From Ignavibacteriales bacterium (GTDB lineage: Bacteria; Bacteroidota; Ignavibacteria; UBA10030): a stretch of DNA of 64,000 bases. Both the position numbers and the translations under genes were made by a program. Under the pieces are notes generated by a model that worked only from the letters and a program-made list of their open reading frames with translations, searched no databases and was not told where the DNA came from. How positions within the stretch are numbered: position 1 is the stretch's first letter; each line of letters begins with the position of its first letter. Where the stretch lies: NCBI GenBank assembly GCA_026390575.1, contig JAPLFR010000016.1, positions 434,001 through 498,000 on the forward strand, written 5' to 3'. Below are positions 1 through 10,871 of this stretch, piece after piece.

Positions 1-2076
1 GGTGCGGGCAGTTTGGGAACCTGGTCATTGTGGCGTGAACGTTCTCTCAGACGCCGGGTTCAGTGCTTCAACGGAATCCAGCGATATATGATGGAAAAAA
101 CCAGGCTCGGGATTCCAATATTCACATTCGGTGAATCGCTTCATGGCTTCATGGCCGACGGGGCTACTTCTTTTCCCCAGGCAATTGCATTAGGATGTAC
201 ATGGGATACTGTGTTGATCGAGCAATTGTTCACTGCTGCGGCACTTGAAGCCAGCTCCCGCGGAACCAGGCAGGTCTTATCTCCCGTTGTCGACCTGGCA
301 CGCGACCCCCGCTGGGGACGCACGGAAGAATGTTATGGTGAGGATCCGTATTTAGTCTCCCGGCTCGGAATGGCTGCTGTATTTGGTTTTCAGGGACGCG
401 ATTCAATTATTGACAATCATCATGTTGCTGTCACACTCAAACATTTTGCCGGACATGGGCAGTCTGAAGGAGGCCGCAATATAGCGCCGGTGAGTTTTTC
501 TGACCGGGAATTCCGCGAGAATCATCTCTACCCTTTTGAAATGGCGGTGACGAAAGCCCATGCTCGTTCCCTGATGGCTTCCTATAATGAATGGGATGGA
601 GTCCCGAATCACGTCAATCACAAGCTGCTTACCGATATCCTGCGCGGAGAATGGGGTTTCAACGGATATGTTATGAGTGACGGCGGCGGAATGGATGTAA
701 CCTATCGTGAGCATCATGCGGCCTCAGATTCGATTGAATCGGGAATTCTCTCACTCAATGCCGGCCTTGATTACGAACTCGGCAGAGGTACCTGCTTTGC
801 AGGTCTTGCTGAGCAGGTTAAAAAAGGAAAAGTCAATGAGTCAGCCATCCGCCGTGCAGCAGCTAATGTGCTGCGAGTGAAATTTGAATGCGGTTTATTT
901 GAAGCACCCTATGCAGATGTTGATTTAATGGAGCGTGTCACTAATTCCAAGGAACATAAGGCCCTGGCCTTAAAAGCCGCAAATGAAGCTATGGTGCTGC
1001 TGAAAAATGAAAAAACTCTTCCATTTGATCAGACAAAGATCAAAAAACTTGCTGTAATAGGTCCTAATGCTGCAGACATTCATCTTGGCGGCTATTCTGC
1101 TATTCCCATGAAAGGCGTCAGTGTATTACAGGGTATAAAGGATTTTGCCAAAGGAAAATTCGAGGTACAATATGCCGAAGGATGCAAGTTAACTTTGAAT
1201 AAAGAATGTCATTGGCAGGTAAATGAAAATCCAATATTGGGCGATCCAGAGAATGACAAAAAGTTAATATCTGAAGCAGTGAAGACGGCACAAAAGAGCG
1301 ATGCCGTGGTGCTTGTATTAGGTGAGAATGAATTGATATGCCGCGAAGCTTGGTCGGAAAATCATTTAGGCGATCGCGATAATCTGGACCTTGTTGGGCG
1401 ACAAAACGATTTGGCAGATGCAATTCTGCAAACCGGAAAACCGGTTGTAGTTCTCCTGATTAACGGTAGACCAATCACCATCAATGAAATACATAAAAAA
1501 GCACCAGCAATTATTGAATGCTGGTATCTCGGACAGGAGACCGGCCATGCTGTTGCTGATGTAATTTTCGGAAAGGTCAATCCTTCCGGCAAACTTACGG
1601 TCACGTTCCCCCGCTCCGTTGGACAATTGCCTTGTTATTACGATCATAAGCCGTCTCGCTTCCGAAGTTATGTATTATCCGATTCCTCGCCGCTCTATCC
1701 GTTTGGCTTCGGATTGAGCTACACGCACTTCGAGTATTCCAATCTACGCATTGCACCGAAGAACATACAAACAAACGGAACAGTTGAAGTTTCGATAGAT
1801 GTCCAAAATAGCGGGGCCGTGGAAGGAGATGAAATAGTTCAACTGTACATCCATGCCATCATCAGTCTTCCTACACGACCAGTTAAAGAGTTAAAGGACT
1901 TCACCAGAATACATCTCAAACCGGGTGAACTCCGAACTATGAGATTCACTCTCACTCTCGATAAACTAGCCGCCATCGGATTTGACATGAAACGGATCGT
2001 TCCGGCAGGTGCGTATGAAATTATGGTTGGAAAAAATTCTCTGGATGTGGTTCGCGATACATTAATAGTTCAATAA
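1..2076 (+). CDS. GH3 beta-glycosidase, 5'-truncated by window edge
   Basis: Partial glycoside hydrolase family 3 enzyme (beta-glucosidase or beta-xylosidase type), which releases terminal beta-linked sugars. The frame is open from base 1, so the TTG at 13 is not the true start; the N-terminus with any signal peptide lies upstream. In the visible 691 residues, the TIM-barrel half holds the LGIP, RDPRWGR and KHFAGHG stretches and the nucleophile Asp in the VMSDGGG motif at about residue 227 (codon 679-681). The alpha/beta sandwich domain follows (PNAADIHLGGYS), then the C-terminal fibronectin-III-like domain (GDEIVQLYIH). The substrate cannot be read from sequence; the arabinofuranosidase and GH95 neighbours suggest hemicellulose. 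A GH51 gene follows after 33 bases, probably in the same operon. Confidence 0.9.
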   Translation, partial: GAGSLGTWSLWRERSLRRRVQCFNGIQRYMMEKTRLGIPIFTFGESLHGFMADGATSFPQAIALGCTWDTVLIEQLFTAAALEASSRGTRQVLSPVVDLARDPRWGRTEECYGEDPYLVSRLGMAAVFGFQGRDSIIDNHHVAVTLKHFAGHGQSEGGRNIAPVSFSDREFRENHLYPFEMAVTKAHARSLMASYNEWDGVPNHVNHKLLTDILRGEWGFNGYVMSDGGGMDVTYREHHAASDSIESGILSLNAGLDYELGRGTCFAGLAEQVKKGKVNESAIRRAAANVLRVKFECGLFEAPYADVDLMERVTNSKEHKALALKAANEAMVLLKNEKTLPFDQTKIKKLAVIGPNAADIHLGGYSAIPMKGVSVLQGIKDFAKGKFEVQYAEGCKLTLNKECHWQVNENPILGDPENDKKLISEAVKTAQKSDAVVLVLGENELICREAWSENHLGDRDNLDLVGRQNDLADAILQTGKPVVVLLINGRPITINEIHKKAPAIIECWYLGQETGHAVADVIFGKVNPSGKLTVTFPRSVGQLPCYYDHKPSRFRSYVLSDSSPLYPFGFGLSYTHFEYSNLRIAPKNIQTNGTVEVSIDVQNSGAVEGDEIVQLYIHAIISLPTRPVKELKDFTRIHLKPGELRTMRFTLTLDKLAAIGFDMKRIVPAGAYEIMVGKNSLDVVRDTLIVQ

Positions 2077-2109
2077 CAAATATTCCACTTAGTTTGAAGA
2101 GGTTAGAGT

Positions 2110-4092
2110 ATGAAGAAGTTTCTTGCAATATTATTATCTTCACTCATACTTTCTGCTGCAGCACTGTCCCAAACAACCACATTAGTGGTTGATGCTTCGA
2201 ACCTCCGGCTCAAAATTAATAAGAATATCTACGGTCAATTCTCAGAACATTTGGGAAACTGTATCTACGGCGGTATCTGGGTTGGAGAAAGTTCTAAAAT
2301 TCCCAACACAAATGGAATCCGGAATGATGTGGTAGAGGCGTTGAAGCATATTAAAGTTCCAGTATTGCGCTGGCCAGGCGGATGTTTTGCTGACGAATAT
2401 CACTGGAAGGATGGTATCGGCCCTCGAGATAAGCGCCCAACCATGATTAACACCAATTGGGGTGGCGTGACAGAAGATAACAGTTTTGGCACGCATGAGT
2501 TTTTAGAATTATGCCGGCAAATCGGCTGCGAACCTTATTTTAGCGGCAATGTCGGCAGCGGCACTGTGCAGGAATTATCACAATGGGTTGAATATGTCAA
2601 CTCTGACAATGTGAGTCCAATGACCGAACTCCGAAAGCAGAACGGCCGTGAGAAATCGTGGGGAGTGAAGTATTGGGGAATCGGAAACGAGAGCTGGGGA
2701 TGCGGCGGGAATATGCGGCCAGAATTTTGTGCTGACCAAACGAGGCGTTACGGAACGTACATGCGAGAATACGGCCAGAACAAGCTGTTTAAGATAGCGT
2801 GCGGCGCTGCCAGCGGTGATTATCAATGGACCGAAGTCATGATGAAAAACGCTCTTGGGTATATGTCAGGTCTTTCGCTCCACCACTACGCTTTTAATGA
2901 CGGTAAGATTGCTGCAGACTTCGACGAAGGCGGTTGGTTTGCCATGATGAAAAATACTCTTATGATGGAAGAATATGTCACCAAGCACAGTGCCGTGATG
3001 GATGCATATGATCCGAATAAAAAAGTTGCGCTTATGGTGGATGAGTGGGGTACGTGGTACAAAGTAGAACCCGGCACCAATCCGGGATTTCTTTTTCAGC
3101 AGAACACCATGCGCGATGCAATTTCCGCCGCCTGCAATCTTAATATCTTCAATAACCATTGCGATCGTGTCCGGATGGCAAATATAGCACAGATGGTGAA
3201 TGTGTTGCAGGCGATGATTTTAACAAAAGAAGATAAAATGATTCTGACCCCCACCTATCATGTATTCGACCTTTTCAAAGTTCACCAAAATGCATTATGG
3301 GTTAAAACGACATTGCAATCTCCCGATTATGTATATAACAATGAAAAACTTCCAGCAGTCAGCAGCTCCGCTTCTATCGATGCAAATGGAAAACTGCATA
3401 TTTCGCTCTGCAATATCGATCCAAAGTCGTCACAACAAGTGACTTGTGAATTAAAGAAATATATGCCACAATCTGTAGCCGGACAAATTTTAACTGCGAA
3501 GATAATGAATGCTCACAACTCTTTCGAAGAGCCAGATGTTGTCGTGCCTCAAAATTTCACTGGTTACAAATTAAGTAAAAGCGGATTAACAGTCTCTCTT
3601 CCACCGATGTCTGTTGTGGTGCTTGAGTTGGAAGGAACATACGAGCTTTCTTCTTCCCTGGAACTCAAAAATCCAAAACCAGGAATCCATTACGATTACT
3701 ATGAAGGATATTGGAAGAATCTTCCGGCTTTTAATGGATTACCTGCAAAATGGTCCGGAATCATTGATCAATTCGTCATTCCAGAAAACAATTCTGGAGA
3801 AAATTTTGCAGTCCGTTACAATGGATATATTAAGATCCCGGTCGATGGATTGTATACATTTTATATCAATTCTGACGACGGCACCGAATTGGTGATTGAC
3901 GATAATTTGGTTGTAGATAATGACGGTCAGCATGCACCAGTGGAGCAGTCCGGTACAGCTGTTTTGAAAGCCGGCTATCATCAAATCAAGGTTGGATTTT
4001 TCCAAGCCGGTGGAGGGAAAGCATTCGACGTAAGTATTGAAGGTTCCAGGTTACAAAAGCAAATTATTTCAACAGATTTTCTTTTTCATTGA
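2110..4092 (+). CDS. GH51 alpha-L-arabinofuranosidase with C-terminal PA14 domain
   Basis: Secreted alpha-L-arabinofuranosidase of family GH51, removing arabinofuranosyl side chains from arabinoxylan or arabinan. A signal peptide ends near SAAALSQ (residues 1-20). The catalytic barrel carries the [11 protein letters not shown] motif, the acid/base Glu194 in GIGNES and the nucleophile Glu312 in [10 protein letters not shown] beta-sandwich follows to about residue 510. A PA14 domain (about 520-655, with [17 protein letters not shown]) is appended; PA14 often binds sugars, so it may anchor the enzyme to substrate. The ATG at 2110 has GAGG about 8 bases upstream. The gene sits between GH3 and GH95 genes on the same strand with very short gaps, indicating co-transcription. 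Confidence 0.95.
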   Translation: MKKFLAILLSSLILSAAALSQTTTLVVDASNLRLKINKNIYGQFSEHLGNCIYGGIWVGESSKIPNTNGIRNDVVEALKHIKVPVLRWPGGCFADEYHWKDGIGPRDKRPTMINTNWGGVTEDNSFGTHEFLELCRQIGCEPYFSGNVGSGTVQELSQWVEYVNSDNVSPMTELRKQNGREKSWGVKYWGIGNESWGCGGNMRPEFCADQTRRYGTYMREYGQNKLFKIACGAASGDYQWTEVMMKNALGYMSGLSLHHYAFNDGKIAADFDEGGWFAMMKNTLMMEEYVTKHSAVMDAYDPNKKVALMVDEWGTWYKVEPGTNPGFLFQQNTMRDAISAACNLNIFNNHCDRVRMANIAQMVNVLQAMILTKEDKMILTPTYHVFDLFKVHQNALWVKTTLQSPDYVYNNEKLPAVSSSASIDANGKLHISLCNIDPKSSQQVTCELKKYMPQSVAGQILTAKIMNAHNSFEEPDVVVPQNFTGYKLSKSGLTVSLPPMSVVVLELEGTYELSSSLELKNPKPGIHYDYYEGYWKNLPAFNGLPAKWSGIIDQFVIPENNSGENFAVRYNGYIKIPVDGLYTFYINSDDGTELVIDDNLVVDNDGQHAPVEQSGTAVLKAGYHQIKVGFFQAGGGKAFDVSIEGSRLQKQIISTDFLFH

Positions 4093-4106
4093 GAAAAATA
4101 AAATAT

Positions 4107-6473
4107 ATGAATCAACATTCAGGTTTGCAGCCGATCTTCCGATATATCACGGCAGCGTTTCTTTGTATTTCACCCTACAGCCTCCTTTGTACAGGATGTT
4201 CTGATGATACACAATCGAGTCAGTTCAGTCTGAATGTACTATGGTACAAACAGCCTGCCAGTGAATGGGTTGAGGCGCTTCCGATTGGTAACGGTCGATT
4301 GGGTGGAATGGTGTTTGGTGGGATCGACTACGAACGCATTCAACTGAATGAAGAATCTCTCTGGTCGGGCAGTAGAACTGTTACCGACAAGCCAGATGCT
4401 TATACATATTTGCCGGAAGTAAGACGGTTATTGTTTGAAGGGAAATATGCTGAAGCGCAAAGAATCACCGAACACGATATGATGACTGAAGGCACCTGGA
4501 ATATGTACCAATCGTTGGGAAATTTATTTCTGAAGGTTGATCACCCGGGAACTATTTCGGAGTACCGGCGAGAATTAAATATTAGTGAGGCACTCGCGCG
4601 TGTTTCTTACAAATCCGGTGATGTCAATTATCAAAGGGAATATTTCTCAACACCTGTTGACCAGGGAATAGTGATTCGATTCACGTGCAGTAAACCAGGA
4701 GCGTTAAATCTATCAGCGCGTCTGGTGCGGGTAAAAGATGCCAAGATCGTTGCTTCCAATCATTCCATAGTTATGAATGGACAAGTAACGGCAGGTGATG
4801 TCAATGTCATCGGATTGAATCCGGGTGTGCACTATGAAGCCCAATTGACCGTTCATAATGATGGCGGAAATATTTCTATCAGCGGTGATAGCCTTATCAT
4901 TCGAAATGCCGATACGATTACCCTCCATTTTGTAGCGGCGACGGATTATTGGGGAAAAGATCCACATGCGGTTTGCGAACAAAATCTAAAGCTGCTTGCG
5001 GGAAAGAAATATGAATTAATTATTAAGGATCACATTGCAGAGCACCAACGACTGTTTAATCGTGTCAAGATTGACTTAGGTTCCAGCGATAATTCTACTT
5101 TACCAACGGATGAAAGATTAGAGGATTTGAAAAAGGGCGCCAACGATCCTCAATTGCTCAGTCTCTATTTCCAGTACGGACGGTATCTCCTCATTTGTAG
5201 TTCTCGCCCAGGTGATTTACCGGCAAACCTTCAAGGTATTTGGGCAGATGGATTAACGACACCATGGAATGCCGATTATCATATCAACATCAACATTCAA
5301 ATGAATTATTGGCCTGCTGAAGTGACCAATCTTGCCGAATGTCATCTCCCTTTCATTGCATTCGTGGATAGTCTTAGAAGAAGTGGAAGAGAAACAGCAA
5401 GACACATGTATAACAGCCGCGGATTCGCAGCACATTTCAGTACCGATGCATGGTATTGGACAACTGCCACTGGCAAAGCTGAATGGGGCATGTGGCCGAT
5501 GGGTGCCGCGTGGAGCTGCCAGCATTTGTGGGAACATTACGCATTCAGCGGCGACAAGAAATTTCTCGAATATGCTTACCCTATTTTAAAAGAAGCGTCA
5601 TTGTTTTTTGTCGATTACCTTATAAAAGATCCAAGGACTGGATACTTGGTTTCAGGGCCGTCAAGTTCCCCGGAAAATAAATTTATCACCAAAGATGGTG
5701 ATACCTCCAACATTACCATGGGTCCAACAATGGACATGGAAATTATTTGGGATTTACTTACGAATACCATTGAGTCTTCAAAAATACTTGGAACTGATGA
5801 AGAATTCAGAAATCAGTTGATGCAACTTCGCTCTCATTTAAGTCCTTTACGAGTCGGAAGCGACGGTCGGTTGATGGAATGGACTGAGGAATTTAAAGAA
5901 GCGGAGCCGGGACATCGTCATATTTCTCATCTTTTCGGTTTGCATCCCGGTAAACAGATCACTATGCGTCAGACTCCCGATCTGGCACAAGCAGCACGAA
6001 AGACAATCGATTACCGGCTCGCTCATGGCGGCGGACACACTGGGTGGAGCCGCGCATGGATTATTAATTTTTTTGCACGGCTTGAAGACGGTGAAAAAGC
6101 ATATGAGAATCTTGTAGCATTACTTCAAAAATCCACATTGAATAATCTCTTCGATACTCATCCTCCATTTCAAATCGACGGTAATTTTGGAGGAACCGCA
6201 GGGATCGCCGAAATGCTTCTCCAGTCACATACGGGTGAAATCCAACTCCTCCCCGCTCTTCCAAAAGCATGGTCCGAAGGCAGTGTAAAAGGATTACGAG
6301 CCCGAGGCGGTTTCGAGGTGGACATTGAATGGAAGCAAGCACAACTTTTGAAGGCAACAATCAAAAATATTTCGGGTACCGCCTGTAAAGTGCGTTACGG
6401 AGAACATATTATTGCACTACAGATGAAACCAAATGAATCAATTGAATTAGATGAAAGTCTCCAGCGTATCTAA
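4107..6473 (+). CDS. GH95 alpha-L-fucosidase/galactosidase lipoprotein
   Basis: Family GH95 enzyme, an inverting alpha-1,2-L-fucosidase or alpha-L-galactosidase; family members act on xyloglucan side chains. The N-terminal beta domain starts at about residue 45 ([23 protein letters not shown]). The (alpha/alpha)6 barrel has Asn394 and Asn396 in [11 protein letters not shown], the probable general acid Glu523 in SSSPENK and Asp691 in [10 protein letters not shown], matching the family's catalytic set. The N-terminus has a hydrophobic segment followed by a Cys (LLCTGCSD), so a lipoprotein anchor is plausible although the lipobox is not classical. The ATG at 4107 was chosen; a TTG at 4089 in the same frame overlaps the GH51 stop and would add six residues. 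Same operon as the genes before it. Confidence 0.92.
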   Translation: MNQHSGLQPIFRYITAAFLCISPYSLLCTGCSDDTQSSQFSLNVLWYKQPASEWVEALPIGNGRLGGMVFGGIDYERIQLNEESLWSGSRTVTDKPDAYTYLPEVRRLLFEGKYAEAQRITEHDMMTEGTWNMYQSLGNLFLKVDHPGTISEYRRELNISEALARVSYKSGDVNYQREYFSTPVDQGIVIRFTCSKPGALNLSARLVRVKDAKIVASNHSIVMNGQVTAGDVNVIGLNPGVHYEAQLTVHNDGGNISISGDSLIIRNADTITLHFVAATDYWGKDPHAVCEQNLKLLAGKKYELIIKDHIAEHQRLFNRVKIDLGSSDNSTLPTDERLEDLKKGANDPQLLSLYFQYGRYLLICSSRPGDLPANLQGIWADGLTTPWNADYHININIQMNYWPAEVTNLAECHLPFIAFVDSLRRSGRETARHMYNSRGFAAHFSTDAWYWTTATGKAEWGMWPMGAAWSCQHLWEHYAFSGDKKFLEYAYPILKEASLFFVDYLIKDPRTGYLVSGPSSSPENKFITKDGDTSNITMGPTMDMEIIWDLLTNTIESSKILGTDEEFRNQLMQLRSHLSPLRVGSDGRLMEWTEEFKEAEPGHRHISHLFGLHPGKQITMRQTPDLAQAARKTIDYRLAHGGGHTGWSRAWIINFFARLEDGEKAYENLVALLQKSTLNNLFDTHPPFQIDGNFGGTAGIAEMLLQSHTGEIQLLPALPKAWSEGSVKGLRARGGFEVDIEWKQAQLLKATIKNISGTACKVRYGEHIIALQMKPNESIELDESLQRI

Positions 6474-6492
6474 TGAAGTTTGATAATATTAA

Positions 6493-6713
6493 ATCACGTA
6501 CTGTCCAACAAACCTCGCGAGAGTTCAGACGGATCGAAAAACAGTAGAATTGTTCATCAATGGTTCTTTGATATCGAAAAAGAGCATGAATTCCGATATT
6601 CACAAAATCATTTGGGAGCACATAGAACTCATGCCCGGGAAAAATCAGATCCATGTGATTGCATATAAAAACAACAAATAATGTACGGATGACTGCGAAT
6701 GGAATTTCGTGAA
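6493..6713 (+). pseudogene. Decayed C-terminal fragment of a GH2 beta-galactosidase
   Basis: The gap between the GH95 and GH2 genes contains a start-less open stretch from 6493 to the TAA at 6679-6681. Its product includes VELFINGS and later IELMPGKNQIHVIAYKNN. This matches the pattern of the DUF4982-type domain in the neighbouring GH2 protein, which has VELMLNGKSLG followed by RLPYTPGILKAIGR. After the TAA, a one-base shift continues with VRMTANGIS and a stop at about 6711-6713, consistent with a frameshifted remnant. There is no start codon or ribosome-binding site. It probably marks a deleted GH2 gene or a recombination scar. Assignment is by eye from short motifs. Confidence 0.55.
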
Positions 6714-6772
6714 GTACTTACAGAACTCTTTATTTGAATCATATAAAATCTTTATCGGAAGGAACACCGACG

Positions 6773-9223
6773 ATGAACACAGCAACTGAAAAAACCAGAA
6801 AAAGGTATTTCCATTTTTGCTTTGTTTCTCTCTTCATTCTCTTTCTTGCATCCACAGCTTTTTCATCGGGACCTCGAAAGATTGAAAACTTTGGCAAGAG
6901 CTGGAAATTTAACCTTGGGGACGTCCAGAATGGACAAGAAGCGAATCTCGACGATTCGCAATGGCGCCTGCAGGACATCCCTCACGATTGGAGTATCGAA
7001 GGAAAATTCAGTATTGATAATCCGGCAACTCCGGGCGGTGGTGCATTACCGGGAGGTATTGGTTGGTACAGAAAAGCTTTCTCCCTCCCTCTCAGTGCAA
7101 ATGAGAAATTGACATTTATCGACTTCGATGGTGTCTACCGAAACAGTGAAGTGTGGATTAATGGCCACTATCTTGGCAAACGGCCTTACGGATATAGCTC
7201 CTTCCGTTATGAATTAACTCCTTATTTGAAATATGGGAAAGAATTAAATCTGCTTGCTGTAAAAGTCGATAATTCACAACAACCGAATTCACGATGGTAT
7301 TCCGGATCGGGAATTTATCGAAATGTGTGGTTGGTAACGACAGAAAAAATATTTGTGGATCATTGGGGAACCTATGTTACAACACCGGAAGTCAACGAAC
7401 AATCGGCTAGAATCGTTGTTCAAACGGAAGTAAGAAATGTTTCAACAAAGTACCAGGCAATTACTTTAAAAACTACGATTGTAGATAACAGTGGGAAGAA
7501 AATTACTGCCGTCGAAACAAAACACTCTCTCCCTAAAGCATCTGCTGAAAATATAGAACATCATCTTGTTGTTACTCATCCTATCCGATGGTCTATTGAA
7601 AATCCCTATCTGTATAAAGTCCTCTCGACCGTCCTCATCAACGGAAAAGAACAAGATCAATACGAGACCACGCTCGGTATTCGTACATTTGAATTCGATA
7701 GAGCACAAGGTTTCTTCCTGAATGGAAAACATGTTAAAATCAACGGAGTATGCACTCATCATGACCTTGGCTGTCTCGGGGCCGCAATAAATCGACGTGC
7801 GCTGGAGCGCCAGTTGGAAATCATGAAAGGAATGGGCGTGAACGGCATTCGCACATCCCATAATCCGCCGGCTCCGGAACTGCTGGATCTTTGCGATCAA
7901 ATGGGATTCATCGTGATGGACGAGGCGTTCGACATGTGGAAAAAAGGAAAGACAAAATTCGATTATTCATTGAATTGGGATGAGTGGCATGAACGAGATA
8001 TTCAGAACATGGTGCTGCGCGATCGCAATCATCCGAGCATTTTCATCTGGAGTATTGGTAACGAAGTGTCCGAACAATGGGATCAAAAGGATAGCAGCGG
8101 TACAATCATTGCGAAAGAATTGTGCTCTTCAATTCGAAAGCTTGATAGGAGCCGCCCCATCACGGCCAATTGCAATTCCATCGATTCGTTGAATCCGGTG
8201 ATTCGTTCTGATGCTCTCGATTTAATCGGATATAGTTATAATCAAAATGCGTATGAAAATTTTCATACAAGGTTCCCCGGGAAAAAACTCATTGGTTCTG
8301 AAACTGTTTCATCATTAAACTCACGCGGCTGCTACGATATACCGTCAGACAGCATACGACGATGGCCTGTTCGCTGGGATTCTGTACTGATAACCGGAAA
8401 TGCAGATCTGACATGCTCCTCCTATGATAATTGTAGCGCACCATGGGGTTCGACACATGAAGAAACGTGGAAACTGATGAAAAAGCTTAATTTCATTTCA
8501 GGCCAATATATCTGGACGGGTTTCGATTATCTCGGTGAACCAACACCCTATCCATGGCCCGCCCGTAGTTCCTATTTCGGCATTGTGGATTTGGCAGGCT
8601 TCCCAAAAGACGCATACTACTTGTATCAAAGCGAATGGACGAATCAACCGGTGCTGCATGTATTTCCACATTGGAATTGGAAAGCGGGCGACACTGTTGA
8701 AGTATGGGTATACTCTAATTGCGAAGAAGTTGAATTAATGCTGAATGGAAAATCGCTTGGAGCCAAGAAAAAGATTGGCGATGATCTTCATCGTATGTGG
8801 CGGTTGCCTTACACACCGGGCATCTTGAAAGCCATCGGCCGCACTGGAGAGAAAGAAATTCTCACTCAGGAAATCAAGACGGCCGGAACTCCGGCAAAAA
8901 TCATACTTGAAGCCGATAGAAACATCATTACTGCCGACGGAACAGATCTTGCGTTTGTTACAGTCAAAATTCTCGATGAACAAGGTACAATAGTACCATT
9001 GGCTGATAACCTCATTAAATTTAATGTTTCAGGCGAGGGTAGGCTGATTGGTACCGATAACGGACTTCAAACAAGCATGGAATCTTTCAAAGCAAGTGAA
9101 CGAAAGGCTTTTCATGGCCTTTGTTTGGCCGTTGTGCAGTCAAATGAAAAGCATGGTACAATAACTGTGCATGCAACGTCGGACGGAGTACGAGAGACCT
9201 CAATTATTATTACGGCAAAATAG
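6773..9223 (+). CDS. GH2 beta-galactosidase-type enzyme
   Basis: Secreted family GH2 enzyme, most like Bacteroidota beta-galactosidases with a DUF4982 domain. A signal peptide spans residues 1 to about 33 (hydrophobic VSLFILFLASTAFSS). The sugar-binding jelly-roll follows (IPHDWSIEG, WYRKAFSLP, SRWYSGSGIYRNVWL). The barrel holds the acid/base Glu431 in SIGNEVSEQW and the likely nucleophile Glu510 in IGSETVSSL. The DUF4982 domain (VELMLNGKSLG) and a C-terminal Ig-like domain (DGTDLAFVTVKILDEQG) follow. The start at 6773 is preferred over the in-frame TTG at 6734 because GGAAGGA lies nine bases upstream and the signal peptide then begins correctly. It is the last gene of the plus-strand hydrolase run. 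Confidence 0.93.
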   Translation: MNTATEKTRKRYFHFCFVSLFILFLASTAFSSGPRKIENFGKSWKFNLGDVQNGQEANLDDSQWRLQDIPHDWSIEGKFSIDNPATPGGGALPGGIGWYRKAFSLPLSANEKLTFIDFDGVYRNSEVWINGHYLGKRPYGYSSFRYELTPYLKYGKELNLLAVKVDNSQQPNSRWYSGSGIYRNVWLVTTEKIFVDHWGTYVTTPEVNEQSARIVVQTEVRNVSTKYQAITLKTTIVDNSGKKITAVETKHSLPKASAENIEHHLVVTHPIRWSIENPYLYKVLSTVLINGKEQDQYETTLGIRTFEFDRAQGFFLNGKHVKINGVCTHHDLGCLGAAINRRALERQLEIMKGMGVNGIRTSHNPPAPELLDLCDQMGFIVMDEAFDMWKKGKTKFDYSLNWDEWHERDIQNMVLRDRNHPSIFIWSIGNEVSEQWDQKDSSGTIIAKELCSSIRKLDRSRPITANCNSIDSLNPVIRSDALDLIGYSYNQNAYENFHTRFPGKKLIGSETVSSLNSRGCYDIPSDSIRRWPVRWDSVLITGNADLTCSSYDNCSAPWGSTHEETWKLMKKLNFISGQYIWTGFDYLGEPTPYPWPARSSYFGIVDLAGFPKDAYYLYQSEWTNQPVLHVFPHWNWKAGDTVEVWVYSNCEEVELMLNGKSLGAKKKIGDDLHRMWRLPYTPGILKAIGRTGEKEILTQEIKTAGTPAKIILEADRNIITADGTDLAFVTVKILDEQGTIVPLADNLIKFNVSGEGRLIGTDNGLQTSMESFKASERKAFHGLCLAVVQSNEKHGTITVHATSDGVRETSIIITAK

Positions 9224-9374
9224 AATCTTGATGAAACGCACATGTATGATCGGACAATGGAATAAAATAATCGCGAGATAATCGACCGTTACCATTTTCG
9301 TTGTTTGGTTTGTTCGTCTTTTATCAATTCGATGTCACAGCACGAATAGTGTATAAATCGGGCACATTCATCCC

Positions 9375-9394
9375 TCATCGACGTTTGTCGATGA
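9375..9394. terminator. Hairpin in convergent gap, possible terminator
   Basis: A perfect 8-bp inverted repeat TCATCGAC/GTCGATGA with a GTTT loop lies in the 223-base gap between the convergent GH2 and SdiA-regulated-like genes. The bases after it (TCTGATTTT) give only a weak T tract. Its position suits a terminator for the plus-strand hydrolase operon. Nothing else was recognised in the gap. Confidence 0.45.
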
Positions 9395-9446
9395 TCTGAT
9401 TTTCGGTAACAATAATTGATGTCAGGGAATACGAGAGGAATTTTTG

Positions 9447-10205
9447 TTATCTATAAAAATAGAGCTTCGCTGTATCATTGTTCACAATGTAGAATATGTT
9501 TCTCGCTCTATCGAAAGCAATACCTTCATTCTTTGCATTGGGGAGCAGATATTTAATTATTACACCATGCTGTTTACTCCAGCTAAAAAATGCATTGGTC
9601 TCATCGCTTAAAATCCAAAATGTGTCGGTTAACTGATCGTACGAAACATCTGAATAATCGAGCGCAAAATTCAATGGATAGGACTGCGCAATAGCGTATG
9701 TGCTATCCAATTCAAACAATACCGATGGATCACGTTCATTGATAATATAAATGATGTGATCTTTACCTATTGTAATTCCTTCCGGACCTTTGTTTGACTT
9801 TGAGGAATATGATTCTGCTTTACGAAATAACACGTTTCCATTAAGATCCAGATGCACAATTTCTTTTGTGTATTCATCTACTATCCATAGCGTTGAGTCT
9901 GTAACATCAAACGCAATTCCCTCCAGATCAATTCCAGTATAGAGTAATTTCCTTTCGACCTTTCCGGCAGTATCGAGCATATAGACGTGCTGATCGCCTC
10001 CACTGACAACCCACATTTTTTGCAGCGTTTCTGAAAAAGCGATTCCTGATGGTTCAGCAAACGGAAGGGTAATTTCTGCAAGCAACTGTAATTCTTTTTG
10101 TGGAAAATTCGTTTCCAAAGAATTGCTCTTTTTGCAAGAGACACCTATCATTCCAAGGAAGAGTAGGGAAAATAAAAATTGAGGCGCCTTAAATATGCTC
10201 TTCAT
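9447..10205 (-). CDS. SdiA-regulated-like beta-propeller lipoprotein
   Basis: Predicted 252-aa exported protein resembling the SdiA-regulated (YjiK-like) family, a beta-propeller fold whose biochemical role is not established. The ATG at 10205 is chosen because it directly precedes a signal sequence ending in a Cys at residue 24 (IGVSCKK), a likely lipoprotein site. An upstream in-frame start at 10241 would put 12 residues before the signal. Repeated motifs EPSGIAFSE, LEGIAFDV, GPEGITIG and NEGIAFDR mark successive propeller blades. The start overlaps the end of the DUF4956 gene by 17 bases, implying translational coupling. It is the last gene of the HlyD-VTC-DUF4956 unit and could be its surface or periplasmic partner (inference). 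Confidence 0.75.
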   Translation of the reverse strand: MKSIFKAPQFLFSLLFLGMIGVSCKKSNSLETNFPQKELQLLAEITLPFAEPSGIAFSETLQKMWVVSGGDQHVYMLDTAGKVERKLLYTGIDLEGIAFDVTDSTLWIVDEYTKEIVHLDLNGNVLFRKAESYSSKSNKGPEGITIGKDHIIYIINERDPSVLFELDSTYAIAQSYPLNFALDYSDVSYDQLTDTFWILSDETNAFFSWSKQHGVIIKYLLPNAKNEGIAFDRARNIFYIVNNDTAKLYFYR

Positions 10206-10854
10206 CTCTAAAAAGATTAATGTATTGAACAGCACTGACACTCTTGAGGTCTTTCACGAATTCAAGATAATCCTTATTTCGCTTGAGGCTGACATAGTAA
10301 GAAAATTCTTTTGAAACACCGCCTGACGGACTTTTAATATTAATGAGTTCGAACGAGGAACAGTATGTATGCATAATATTCTTGATCGTTGACACATCGT
10401 CGTCGGAATATTGAAGCTGGAGTAAAAATTGTTCGCCCCGGAACATATCCATGTTAATTTTTGACAGGAGATACAGGACAAAAGAAATGAATACCGTCCC
10501 CGCGACTGCAATTTTAAAATAGCCCACACCAGCAGCCATCCCGACGGCAAGTCCAAAGAAAATGTACACAATGTCGATCGTATCTTTCACTGCCGTTCTA
10601 AAACGGATGATGGAGAGTGCCCCGACCAATCCAAATGCCCGTGCGAGATTATTTCCAATGACCATCAGGACAAGCGAAGTAATAAGAGAAAGGGCTATAA
10701 TGGAAATGACAAAACTGTTTGAGTACCCGGGTCCTCTATACGTCAAACGATACACCATCGAGATAATCAAACTGCAGAGCAGGCTTATAGTGAAACTGAT
10801 TATAATCTGCGACAGTGTCGGGGAAAAAAGGTCAATTCCTTGAAGATTCTGCAT
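10189..10854 (-). CDS. DUF4956 integral membrane protein
   Basis: A 221-aa membrane protein of the DUF4956 family. There are about four to five hydrophobic segments: residues 15-37, 45-66, a short one around GLVGALSIIRF, and two from about 90 to 130. A soluble C-terminal domain of about 85 residues follows. The GALSIIRFRTAVKD stretch is the recognisable conserved signature. DUF4956 genes commonly neighbour VTC-domain and CotH genes in bacteria (recalled knowledge, not checked here), and both are present in this window. Function unknown; a role as channel or membrane partner of the VTC protein is a hypothesis. The ATG has AAGGAAT upstream, and only 17 bases separate it from the VTC gene. Confidence 0.82.
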   Translation of the reverse strand: MQNLQGIDLFSPTLSQIIISFTISLLCSLIISMVYRLTYRGPGYSNSFVISIIALSLITSLVLMVIGNNLARAFGLVGALSIIRFRTAVKDTIDIVYIFFGLAVGMAAGVGYFKIAVAGTVFISFVLYLLSKINMDMFRGEQFLLQLQYSDDDVSTIKNIMHTYCSSFELINIKSPSGGVSKEFSYYVSLKRNKDYLEFVKDLKSVSAVQYINLFRDEEHI

Positions 10855-10871
10855 GGTACTCTATTCCTTTG

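Noticed and set aside
7466-7900. 144-codon minus-strand frame inside the GH2 gene
   Set aside because: It lies fully antisense to the conserved GH2 barrel and shows no domain or start signal.
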